Positions 1-6,008 of a stretch of 11,479 nucleotides of DNA are shown one piece after another. The stretch is from DATJJW01 sp035491935 (GTDB taxonomy: Bacteria; Pseudomonadota; Alphaproteobacteria; ATCC43930; CGMCC-115725): positions 1-11,479 of the forward strand of contig DATJJW010000022.1 in NCBI GenBank assembly GCA_035491935.1, read 5' to 3'. Made by a program: the position numbers and the translations under genes. How positions within the stretch are numbered: the first letter of the stretch is position 1; every line of letters starts with the position of its first letter. The notes beneath the pieces were generated by a model. It was not told the origin of the DNA and ran no database searches. It saw only the letters and a program-made list of their open reading frames with translations.

Positions 1-78
1 GTCGGCGATCTCGATGGCGATAATGTGGGGGGCGATAACGTGGGGGGCGGTGACTTGGCCGACGGTCAGGGGGCTCAT
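1..78 (-). CDS. ybeY: YbeY endoribonuclease / rRNA maturation factor, N-terminal fragment (runs off left edge)
   Basis: The first 26 codons of a gene that continues beyond the left edge. The peptide begins MSPLTVGQV and reaches IAIEIAD at the edge, which fits the first beta strand of alphaproteobacterial YbeY. YbeY is a metal-dependent RNase-like protein needed for 16S rRNA 3' end maturation and ribosome quality control. The catalytic three-histidine motif would lie outside the window, so the call rests mainly on position: phoH is directly upstream and phoH-ybeY is a very common pair. The ATG (78-76) overlaps the phoH stop as ATGA, and AAGGA lies 9 bases upstream of the ATG. Codons in the middle of the fragment form an in-frame 15-bp tandem repeat (APHVI/APHII), an unusual variation at the N-terminus. 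Confidence 0.75.
   Translation of the reverse strand, partial: MSPLTVGQVTAPHVIAPHIIAIEIAD
16..60. repeat. 15-bp tandem repeat in the 5' end of ybeY
   Basis: Units ggcgataatgtgggg (16-30) and ggcgataacgtgggg (31-45) differ at one base; a third, degenerate unit (46-60) follows. The length is a multiple of three, so the ybeY frame is kept and a five-residue unit is repeated. Confidence 0.8.
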
Positions 79-1112
79 GGCTCGCCATCCTTCAGCGTCT
101 TGGCCTCGCGCCGGCGCGCCCGTTCTTCATAGGCACGCACGATGCGCGCGACCAACGGATGGCGCACCACGTCATGCTCGGTAAACCGCACCATGCCGAC
201 GCCCTCGACGCCATCCAGCGTTTCGACGGCATCGAGCAGGCCGGAGCGTACGCCGCGTGGCAGGTCTATCTGGCTGAGATCGCCGGTCACCGCCATGCGC
301 GAGCCTTCGCCCAGCCGCGTCAGGAACATCTTCATCTGCACTTCAGTGGTGTTCTGTGCCTCGTCCAGGATGACGAAGGCATTCGACAGGGTCCGGCCGC
401 GCATGAAGGCCAGTGGCGCCACCTCGATATCGCCGCTGGCCAGGCGCTTCACCACCTGCTCGCCCGGCAGCATGTCGTGCAGCGCGTCGTAGAGCGGGCG
501 GAGATAGGGGTCGACCTTTTCCTTGAGGTCGCCCGGCAGGAAGCCCAGCCTTTCGCCGGCCTCGACCGCAGGGCGCGACAGGATGATGCGCTGGACCTGG
601 CCGCTCATCATCATGTCGACGGCGGCGGCCACGGCCAGATAGGTCTTGCCGGTGCCGGCGGGCCCCAGGCCGAAGACCAGCTCCTGCTCCTTCAGCGCCC
701 GGATGTAGTGGCCCTGCGCCACCGAGCGGGCATTGACCAGGCGCTTGCGCGTCTTGATTGCGGGCGGGTCCTGCCACAGCGGCAGGGTCGGATCCTGTAT
801 GTCGGCGGCGCCCGCGATGCGCAGCGCCGCATCGACCTCGGCGGCATCGACATCGTAGCCGCGCTTCAGCCGGTCATAGAGATTGGCCAGCACCGCGCGG
901 CCAATCTCGACCGCCGAAGTCGGCCCCGACAGGCTCAGCACATTGCCGCGCGGCACCAGGGCGATGCCGAGCTGCTTTTCGATACGCTCCAGGTGCTGGT
1001 CGCGTTCGCCGAACAAGGACGGCAGCAGCGCATTGTCGTCGAAGGTCAGGCGAGCCTGGAACGGGCTGCCGGAAGCAGACGGCGGAGGAGAGGCGGGGAC
1101 AGACGGGCTCAT
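75..1112 (-). CDS. phoH: PhoH-like ATPase
   Basis: 345 aa, usual length for the PhoH/YbeZ family, which has a P-loop NTPase domain and is thought to act with YbeY on RNA. An N-terminal KH-like region (about residues 20-110) precedes the ATPase domain (about 125-330). Walker A is GPAGTGKT at residues 150-157 and Walker B is VILDEAQN at 247-254. GDLSQIDLP (277-285) is also typical. The first 18 residues are a Pro/Ser-rich tail with no recognisable motif. The ATG at 1112 is the first possible start after an in-frame stop. It lies 4 bases after the miaB stop, and the only strong Shine-Dalgarno, AGGAGGTGA at 1142-1134, is 21 bases upstream inside miaB, so translation is probably coupled to miaB. 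The 3' end overlaps ybeY by 4 bases. Cytoplasmic; no signal peptide. Confidence 0.96.
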   Translation of the reverse strand: MSPSVPASPPPSASGSPFQARLTFDDNALLPSLFGERDQHLERIEKQLGIALVPRGNVLSLSGPTSAVEIGRAVLANLYDRLKRGYDVDAAEVDAALRIAGAADIQDPTLPLWQDPPAIKTRKRLVNARSVAQGHYIRALKEQELVFGLGPAGTGKTYLAVAAAVDMMMSGQVQRIILSRPAVEAGERLGFLPGDLKEKVDPYLRPLYDALHDMLPGEQVVKRLASGDIEVAPLAFMRGRTLSNAFVILDEAQNTTEVQMKMFLTRLGEGSRMAVTGDLSQIDLPRGVRSGLLDAVETLDGVEGVGMVRFTEHDVVRHPLVARIVRAYEERARRREAKTLKDGEP

Positions 1113-1116
1113 CGGC

Positions 1117-2475
1117 TCATGCGGCGTCGCTGGTCACCTCCTGCAAGACGCCGCCCAGGCTGTTCAGCGAAGCCTCGGTGACGGCGACATCGTGGATCTG
1201 GCCGATATATGTGGCCGGCGCCAGAGCATGAACACCCTGGAGATAGGGGCTGCGGCCGATGAGCTGCCCGTCATGGCGGCCGGGCTTCTCGAACAGCACG
1301 GGGATGGTGCGGCCGATCATTGCCGCGTTGGCCGCACGCTGCTGCGCCTCCAGCAGCGCCTGGACCTGATGCAGCCGGTCAAGCGCCACATCGTCGGGCA
1401 GTTGGGCCTCCATCAGTGCCGCCGGCGTGCCGGGACGGGGCGAATAGCGGAACGAGAACGCCTGGGCATAACCCACACGCTCGATGAGCTGCATGGTGGC
1501 GGCGAAATCCGCCTCGCTCTCGCCCGGGAAGCCCACGATGAAATCGGAGGACAGCGCCAGATCCGGCCGGCCCTCGCGCAGCCGATCGACGATGCGCAGG
1601 TAGTCCGCGGCCTTGTGCTTGCGGTTCATGGCGGCCAGGATCGCATCGCTGCCGCTCTGCACCGGCAGGTGCAGGAAGGGCATGACCTGCGGCACCTCCG
1701 CATGGGCACGGAGCAACTCGTCGTCGACGTCGCGCGGATGCGAGGTGGTGTAGCGGATACGCTCGATGCCGTCGATCTCGGCGATCTCGCGCAGCAGGCG
1801 GCCCAAGCCCCACAAGCCGCCATCCGCGGTCTCGCCATGATAGGCGTTGACGTTCTGGCCGAGCAGCGTGAGTTCGCGCACGCCCAAAGATGCCAGATGC
1901 CGCGCCTCGGCCAGCACTTGGGTCACCGGTCGCGAATACTCGGCGCCGCGTGTATAGGGCACGACGCAGAAGGTGCAGAACTTGTCGCAACCTTCCTGGA
2001 TCGACAGGAATGCCGTCACGCCCGGCGTTTGCTTCGTTTCGGGCAGGTGGTCGAATTTGGTCTCGACCGGGAAGTCGGTGTCGAGGATGCCGCGGCCTTG
2101 GGGGCCACGCGCCGCACGGGCGACCATCTCCGGCAGGCGATGATAGGTCTGCGGCCCGAACACCATGTCGACATAAGGGGCGCGGCGCATGATCTCTGCG
2201 CCTTCGGCCTGTGCCACGCAGCCGGCGACCGCGATGATCATGTCACTGCCGGTCTCGGCCTTGGCCGCCTTGAACGGTCGCAGCCTTCCGAGATCGGAGA
2301 ACACCTTCTCCTCCGCCTTCTCGCGGATGTGGCAGGTGTTGAGGATCACCATGTCGGCATCGTCCGGCTCGGTCGCGGCGACGAAACCCAGGGGTGCCAG
2401 AACGTCGGCCATGCGCGCCGAGTCATAGACGTTCATCTGGCAGCCATAGGTCTTGATAAACAGCTTTTTGGTCAC
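1117..2475 (-). CDS. miaB: tRNA-2-methylthio-N6-dimethylallyladenosine synthase MiaB
   Basis: 452 aa, full length. MiaB is a radical-SAM methylthiotransferase that converts i6A37 to ms2i6A37 in tRNAs reading codons that start with U. The N-terminal MTTase domain has the three Cys that bind the auxiliary 4Fe-4S cluster (C12 in YGCQMN, C48 in NTCHIRE, C86 in AGCVAQ). The radical-SAM cluster is C163-x3-C167-x2-C170 in GCDKFCTFCVVPYTRG. The C-terminal part (about 380-445) is the TRAM RNA-binding domain. The start is GTG at 2475, which gives the canonical MTKKLFIKTYGCQMN, with GGAAG 8 bases upstream. A 120-bp gap separates it from plsC and contains a weak possible promoter (TTGCCG, 15-bp spacer, TATCCT), so miaB may be transcribed both from plsC and on its own. 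Its stop is almost fused to the phoH start. Confidence 0.97.
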   Translation of the reverse strand: MTKKLFIKTYGCQMNVYDSARMADVLAPLGFVAATEPDDADMVILNTCHIREKAEEKVFSDLGRLRPFKAAKAETGSDMIIAVAGCVAQAEGAEIMRRAPYVDMVFGPQTYHRLPEMVARAARGPQGRGILDTDFPVETKFDHLPETKQTPGVTAFLSIQEGCDKFCTFCVVPYTRGAEYSRPVTQVLAEARHLASLGVRELTLLGQNVNAYHGETADGGLWGLGRLLREIAEIDGIERIRYTTSHPRDVDDELLRAHAEVPQVMPFLHLPVQSGSDAILAAMNRKHKAADYLRIVDRLREGRPDLALSSDFIVGFPGESEADFAATMQLIERVGYAQAFSFRYSPRPGTPAALMEAQLPDDVALDRLHQVQALLEAQQRAANAAMIGRTIPVLFEKPGRHDGQLIGRSPYLQGVHALAPATYIGQIHDVAVTEASLNSLGGVLQEVTSDAA

Positions 2476-2595
2476 ACCGGGTTCTTCCGCAGCCCTTGGT
2501 GATGGATGGTTGGCCCAGGATACAGGGAGTCGCGCGCCGGCAACAGGTGGTTCACGGCATGGCGCCGATGCCTGTAAGCCATTGGCCGCGGCCCG

Positions 2596-3375
2596 CTATG
2601 ATCGGCTCATATCGCTATCCCGGCCGCCGGCCGAGACGGCATCGGCGATGACGGTGTAGCAATGCTGGGCGAGCTGCTTGCGCGAGGAGAAGGCCGCCAG
2701 CGACACCGGGGCGTGGAAGTGGACGATGACATTGATGTGGCCGAGGCCGATCAACTGCCACATATGCGGTAGCAGCTCCATGTCGCCATACCAGGCGACG
2801 AAGGGCATGAAATGCCGACCGAGCGGCATGCCATTGAGCTTGGTGTAGGTGACGCTGACGGGCTGCACGGTGATCGGTCCGGCGGCCACCTCAACGGCGG
2901 CGGCGCTGAACAAGGCACTCTTGAATGGCAGCACGCGCGAGCCGTCGCCGCTGGTGCCTTCGGGGAACATGATGATGCTGGTGCCGCCCTGCAGTCGCTC
3001 GACCAGGCTGTCGCGCTGCTTGGCGGAGCTCCTGACCCGTCGATCGACGAAGATCGTCCGCTGCAGTTTGGCCAGGAAGCCGAACAGCGGCCAGTCGGCG
3101 ATATCCGCCTTGGCGACGAACTGTGCCGGCACGGTGGCGCCCAGCGTCGCAATGTCGAGATAGGAGATGTGGTTGGCGACGAACATGGTCGGCACGGCCC
3201 GGGAAATCTCGCCCCGGATTTCGATCTCCAGGCCGAAGATGCGGCAGACCATGGCGTGGTAACGGCTCGGCAGGCGGTCGGCCAGGCGGCAGCCAAGCGC
3301 CAGCGCCAGCATCTGTACCGGTATCAGAGTGAAGGTCAGGGCCAGATAGGTGACCAGCCGAAGCAGGTTCAGCAA
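2596..3375 (-). CDS. plsC: 1-acyl-sn-glycerol-3-phosphate acyltransferase (PlsC/LPLAT family)
   Basis: 259 aa, usual length. It is expected to acylate lysophosphatidic acid to phosphatidic acid at the inner membrane. The N-terminus (about residues 5-28) is a hydrophobic segment, likely membrane-associated. Acyltransferase motif I is NHISYLD (H69-x4-D74), the catalytic His/Asp pair. A downstream block reads TIFVDRR (107-113), and the lysophosphatidate-binding motif is FPEGTS (137-142). The start is TTG at 3375 with GAGAGG 6 bases upstream; an ATG at 3389 is in another frame and stops after 6 codons. It follows fur by 52 bases in the same direction. Rhizobial relatives include OlsA, which makes ornithine lipids. 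No olsB is visible here, so PlsC is the simpler reading, but the acceptor cannot be settled from sequence. Confidence 0.85.
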   Translation of the reverse strand: MLNLLRLVTYLALTFTLIPVQMLALALGCRLADRLPSRYHAMVCRIFGLEIEIRGEISRAVPTMFVANHISYLDIATLGATVPAQFVAKADIADWPLFGFLAKLQRTIFVDRRVRSSAKQRDSLVERLQGGTSIIMFPEGTSGDGSRVLPFKSALFSAAAVEVAAGPITVQPVSVTYTKLNGMPLGRHFMPFVAWYGDMELLPHMWQLIGLGHINVIVHFHAPVSLAAFSSRKQLAQHCYTVIADAVSAGGRDSDMSRS

Positions 3376-3427
3376 ACCGGGCCTCTCATGCGAATGCTCT
3401 GGATTAACGTAAAGGGGCGGGCGGGGA

Positions 3428-3868
3428 TCAGGACTTGCGGTGGCCCTCGGTCTCGTCCTTGGGATCCAGCGGCACCGCCAGCAGCTCCAGACGATGACCG
3501 ACCAGCTTGTAGCCTAGCTCCTGGGCGACGAGATGCTGCAGCTTCTCGATCGCGTCGTTCTGAAACTCGATGACCTTGCCGCTACGGATATCGATCAGAT
3601 GGTCGTGATGATCGCTGGTCCGCTCCTCATAACGCGCCCGGCCATCGCCGAATTCATGCTTTTCGAGGATGTCGGCCTCCTCGAACAGACGGACTGTGCG
3701 ATAGACGGTCGCGATGCTGATACGGGGATCGACCTTGACCGCCCGCTGATAGACCGCTTCCACATCGGGATGGTCGGTAGCGGCAGCCAGCACCCGCGCG
3801 ATGACGCGGCGTTGCTCGGTCATCTTGAGGCCTTTTTCCAGGCAAAGCTGTTCGAGACGAGAGGACAT
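3428..3868 (-). CDS. fur: Fur/Mur-type metal-responsive transcriptional repressor
   Basis: 146 aa, typical Fur length. An N-terminal winged-helix domain (about 1-83; TEQRRVIARVL and SIATVYRTVRLFEE are hallmark stretches) precedes a dimerisation and metal-binding domain. Regulatory ligands match E. coli Fur by position: H33, E81, H88, H90 for one site and H87, D89, E108, H125 for the other. The structural-zinc CxxC of E. coli Fur (LICLDCG) is here LIDIRSG, so both cysteines are absent; the only Cys is C9. This fits the alphaproteobacterial Fur and rhizobial Mur (manganese-responsive) group, so the metal could be iron or manganese. ATG at 3868 with AGAAG 5 bases upstream. It has its own leader after the mucR terminator, and plsC follows by 52 bases. 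I found no convincing promoter or classical Fur box. Confidence 0.94.
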   Translation of the reverse strand: MSSRLEQLCLEKGLKMTEQRRVIARVLAAATDHPDVEAVYQRAVKVDPRISIATVYRTVRLFEEADILEKHEFGDGRARYEERTSDHHDHLIDIRSGKVIEFQNDAIEKLQHLVAQELGYKLVGHRLELLAVPLDPKDETEGHRKS

Positions 3869-3965
3869 GCAGCTTCTCTATCAGCGTAGGGCGGGGGTCA
3901 TGCAAGAGAATAGCTGATCGCAAGGCCCGCGCATATCACGAAGGCAATCATTGGAACGATCAACG

Positions 3966-3990
3966 GGCGCGATCGTCGAACGATAGCGCC
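3966..3990. promoter_or_regulatory. 25-bp inverted repeat upstream of fur (possible operator or RNA hairpin)
   Basis: Arms GGCGC-g-ATCGT and ACGAT-a-GCGCC flank a 3-base centre (CGA). Ten of twelve arm positions pair. It lies about 98 bases upstream of the fur ATG and just beyond the T run of the putative mucR terminator. No T run follows it in the fur direction, so it looks more like a DNA-binding dyad or a leader hairpin than a second terminator. The binding factor is unknown. Confidence 0.4.
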
Positions 3991-3991
3991 G

Positions 3992-4024
3992 AAAAAGTGC
4001 GACTCGCGCCGATCAGGGCGCGAG
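3992..4024 (-). terminator. Putative intrinsic terminator after mucR
   Basis: Read on the minus strand, an 8-bp perfect GC-rich stem (CTCGCGCC / GGCGCGAG, 6-base loop, 4024-4003) is followed 6 bases later by TTTTT (3996-3992). It lies about 40 bases beyond the mucR stop. The gap between stem and T run is longer than ideal, so efficiency is uncertain. Confidence 0.5.
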
Positions 4025-4064
4025 CGTCAGTTCCGCGAGCGGCTGGATGCCGCCGCGAGGAGGC

Positions 4065-4490
4065 TCATTCCTCGTCTTCGTCGCCCTTGCGTGCCCGGGT
4101 GCCGAGGCCGATCTCCTTGGCGAGCTTGCTGCGTTGGCGGGCATAGTTCGGCGCCACCATCGGGTAATCCGGCGGCAACGACCAGCGGTCGCGATATTCT
4201 TCCGGGGTCATGTTGTAGGCGGTCTTCAGATGCCGCTTCAGCATCTTCAGCCTTTTACCGTCTTCCAGGCAGATGATGTAGTCGGGGTGGACCGACTTCT
4301 TGACCGGCACTGCGGGCTGGGGCTTCTCCTGCACCAGTTCGGCCGGCTGGCCCATCGACGACAGCGAACGATAAACCTGATTGATCAGGACCGGTAATTC
4401 TTCCACGGACACGGTATTGTTGGAGACATGAGCCGCTACGATCTCAGCGGTAAGACCTAGCAAATCGCTGCCTTCGGTTTCATCGATCAT
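4065..4490 (-). CDS. mucR: MucR/Ros family zinc-finger-type transcriptional regulator
   Basis: 141 aa from the ATG at 4490. An upstream in-frame start at 4565 would add 25 residues unlike the family and would swallow the promoter, so I reject it. MucR proteins are alphaproteobacterial global regulators, often repressors, that bind AT-rich DNA and commonly regulate themselves. The N-terminal half (LLGLTAEIVAAHVSNNTVSV, residues 10-29) is the conserved oligomerisation part. The C-terminal half has the Ros-type DNA-binding domain CLEDGKRLKMLKRHLKTAY (74-92), then MTPEEYRDRWSLPPDYPMVA (94-113). Only C74 and H87 of the classical Ros ligand set are obvious; the second Cys position is D77. This is common in MucR relatives, some of which fold without zinc. 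The protein ends in an acidic tail (GDEDEE). AGGGA lies 9 bases upstream of the ATG. It sits between rimI and fur with its own promoter. Confidence 0.92.
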   Translation of the reverse strand: MIDETEGSDLLGLTAEIVAAHVSNNTVSVEELPVLINQVYRSLSSMGQPAELVQEKPQPAVPVKKSVHPDYIICLEDGKRLKMLKRHLKTAYNMTPEEYRDRWSLPPDYPMVAPNYARQRSKLAKEIGLGTRARKGDEDEE

Positions 4491-4658
4491 TATTCGACAT
4501 CCCTGGATAAAGTCTAAGGCAGAATATAGGGCGCTACGCTTTGTAAAGCAACTAAGAGAGAACAACTTTTATCAAGATTTTCTGTGTTCAGTTTGCAGGG
4601 CGTTTTCTCTTTTAAGCATAGCAGGATAGTGTCAGGCGCAAGAGCACGGTGGAGTCTA
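4491..4658. promoter_or_regulatory. AT-rich regulatory region between rimI and mucR
   Basis: This 168-bp gap is clearly more AT-rich than the flanking genes, especially 4540-4620, with runs of T and A and several T-A steps. MucR proteins favour AT-rich DNA with T-A steps and often repress their own genes, so this is a likely autoregulatory site. No dyad stands out. A short plus-strand reading frame crossing it (4584-4802) has no known features and is not called. Confidence 0.45.
4523..4551 (-). promoter_or_regulatory. Sigma-70-type promoter of mucR
   Basis: On the minus strand, TTGCTT (4551-4546), a 17-base spacer and TATATT (4528-4523). The -10 reads CTATAT with its preceding base, matching the housekeeping consensus described for alphaproteobacteria. 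Transcription would start near 4516, giving a leader of about 26 bases before the mucR ATG. Confidence 0.6.
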
Positions 4659-5213
4659 TTAGGGAAACAGCCGCCTGAGGACGAGCGCCGATATCCTAGT
4701 GTTGCCGGGGCGTTCGTAATAGTCGCGCCGGCGGCCGACCTGATGAAAATCCAGGCTTCTATACAGCCTTATTGCTGTTTCATTATCGGCTGCAACCTCT
4801 AGAAATGCCTCAATTGCCCCGGCTCGTTTCGCGCAATCCATGAAATGCTCAACCAGAGATTTGCCATAGCCTTGGCTGCGAAATCCCGGGATGACACCCA
4901 ATGTCAGCAATTCCACTTCGCGGCCCAGCGCCAGGCCAATATAGAAGCCCACCGGTTCCGCCTGCGGCGCTGAATCGGTACCGAGGCCGGACGGTGCGCC
5001 GCGTGCGGGCTCGCTTATCATGTCCGGGGACCGGGCCAATGCCAGGGCCCCGAAGGCGCCGGGCATGGCCAGCACGTCGCGCAACGCCGCTTCGTTCCAA
5101 GCTTCCGCACCGAAGGCCCGTGCGTGCAGGACCGCCGCCACCGGCAGATGGCTCTGGGCCAGCGGCATGATCGCGGGCCGCAAGATCGAAGGATTGGCGC
5201 GCGTCGCTTTCAT
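4659..5213 (-). CDS. rimI: Ribosomal-protein-alanine N-acetyltransferase RimI-like (GNAT family)
   Basis: 184 aa. A GNAT acetyltransferase of the RimI type, which acetylates the N-terminal alanine of ribosomal protein S18 and sometimes other proteins, using acetyl-CoA. The first strand is ILRPA (10-14). Acetyl-CoA-binding motif A is RSQGYGK (112-118) after ELLTLGVIPGF (101-111). FLEVAADNETAIRLY (137-151) and GRRRDYY (160-166) are classic RimI blocks. It is longer than the usual 150-160 aa because of a loop of about 25 residues around 62-86, rich in Pro, Gly, Ser and Ala, with no motif. ATG at 5213 is preferred over M16 because it keeps the ILRPA strand; its ribosome-binding site is weak. It follows tsaB by 26 bases, a conserved pairing, and is probably cotranscribed with it. 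Confidence 0.9.
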   Translation of the reverse strand: MKATRANPSILRPAIMPLAQSHLPVAAVLHARAFGAEAWNEAALRDVLAMPGAFGALALARSPDMISEPARGAPSGLGTDSAPQAEPVGFYIGLALGREVELLTLGVIPGFRSQGYGKSLVEHFMDCAKRAGAIEAFLEVAADNETAIRLYRSLDFHQVGRRRDYYERPGNTRISALVLRRLFP

Positions 5214-5239
5214 GAGGGCAATGGCCGCAAGGTAAAGGC

Positions 5240-5950
5240 TCAGGGGCGGGGTTTCGGCGTGGTGACGTCGGGTGGTCTGAGATATAGGGGCACCGGTGCC
5301 AGAACCCTAGGCCGCCAGGCGAGCGCTCCGCCGACGAGTCGCGCAAGTGCCGCGGCGTCGATGTGCGGCGAGGCTCCCGCTGGACCGATACGGGCGGGGT
5401 CGACATATCCCTTGAGCAGGACGGCGCCGTCGCCGATCGCCACAACCGGCCCAGCCGGCAGGTGTCGCTCGACCTCGGCCGGTTCCAGCTGCATCGGCTC
5501 GGTGAGGGCGGCGCGGTTCGTTCCGAAGACCTGCGCGAAGACGGGGCCCCGCCGGCTGTCGATGGCGACCAGGACCGGATGGGCCGGCGGTCCCGCCCCC
5601 AGTCCCGCCAGATGCGCCTCGAAGGCGGAGACGGCGAGGATCGGCCTGGATGACGCGAGTGCCAGCCCTTGAGCCGCGGCCAGGCCCAGCCTGATGCCGG
5701 TGAAGGAGCCGGGGCCGACGGTGGTGACGATCGCATCCAACGATACGAAGCTCAATCCGGCCTGGGCCATGACCTCGCCGATCATCGGCACGAGCGCTTC
5801 GGCCTGGCCCCGCGCCATGGCGGCGAAGCGATGGGCCAGGATGTCGCCCTCGCTCAGCACGGCGGCGCTGCACGAGGCGCCGGAGCAATCGAAGGCCAGC
5901 ACCGTGCGGGGCAGGGCAGGCGCGGCGGCTTGTCTGTTGACTTCATCCAT
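5240..5950 (-). CDS. tsaB: tRNA threonylcarbamoyladenosine biosynthesis protein TsaB
   Basis: 236 aa from the ATG at 5950. The open frame extends 35 codons further, but that extension is unlike TsaB and runs into the opposite ddpX gene. TsaB is the ASKHA-fold partner of TsaD and TsaE in making t6A37 on tRNAs that read ANN codons. Visible family features are the N-terminal VLAFDCSG (17-24), TTVGPGSFTGIRLGL (76-90), AIDSRRGPVFAQVF (129-142) and the C-terminal PLYLRPPDVTTPK (221-233). The ATG has GGAAA 5 bases upstream. rimI follows by 26 bases on the same strand. Upstream, a divergent 58-bp GC-rich gap separates it from ddpX, and I see no clear promoter there. Confidence 0.95.
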   Translation of the reverse strand: MDEVNRQAAAPALPRTVLAFDCSGASCSAAVLSEGDILAHRFAAMARGQAEALVPMIGEVMAQAGLSFVSLDAIVTTVGPGSFTGIRLGLAAAQGLALASSRPILAVSAFEAHLAGLGAGPPAHPVLVAIDSRRGPVFAQVFGTNRAALTEPMQLEPAEVERHLPAGPVVAIGDGAVLLKGYVDPARIGPAGASPHIDAAALARLVGGALAWRPRVLAPVPLYLRPPDVTTPKPRP

Positions 5951-6008
5951 CAATGTTTCCGACCATCGGCTCCTTTCTGTCCCGTGGCGCGAAGTCTGGC
6001 CGGAGCCG

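Noticed and set aside
159..1181. A 340-codon plus-strand open frame opposite phoH
   Set aside because: Antisense shadow of phoH, with biased composition and no domain or ribosome site of note.
883..2502. A 539-codon plus-strand open frame opposite miaB and phoH
   Set aside because: It is antisense to two clearly recognised genes. Its His/Gln/Arg-rich translation is typical of reverse reading in GC-rich coding DNA, and it matches no family I know.
2476..2595. Small hairpin (GGCAT/ATGCC, 2556-2572) between plsC and miaB as a terminator
   Set aside because: A 5-bp stem with no T run; expected by chance in DNA of this composition.
4491..4565. N-terminal extension of mucR to a start at 4565
   Set aside because: The extra 25 residues do not resemble MucR family members. 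The extension would cover the promoter, and the ATG at 4490 has its own ribosome site.
4584..4802. A 72-codon plus-strand frame between mucR and rimI
   Set aside because: Half of it is antisense to rimI. There is no recognisable protein and the region is better explained as the mucR control region.
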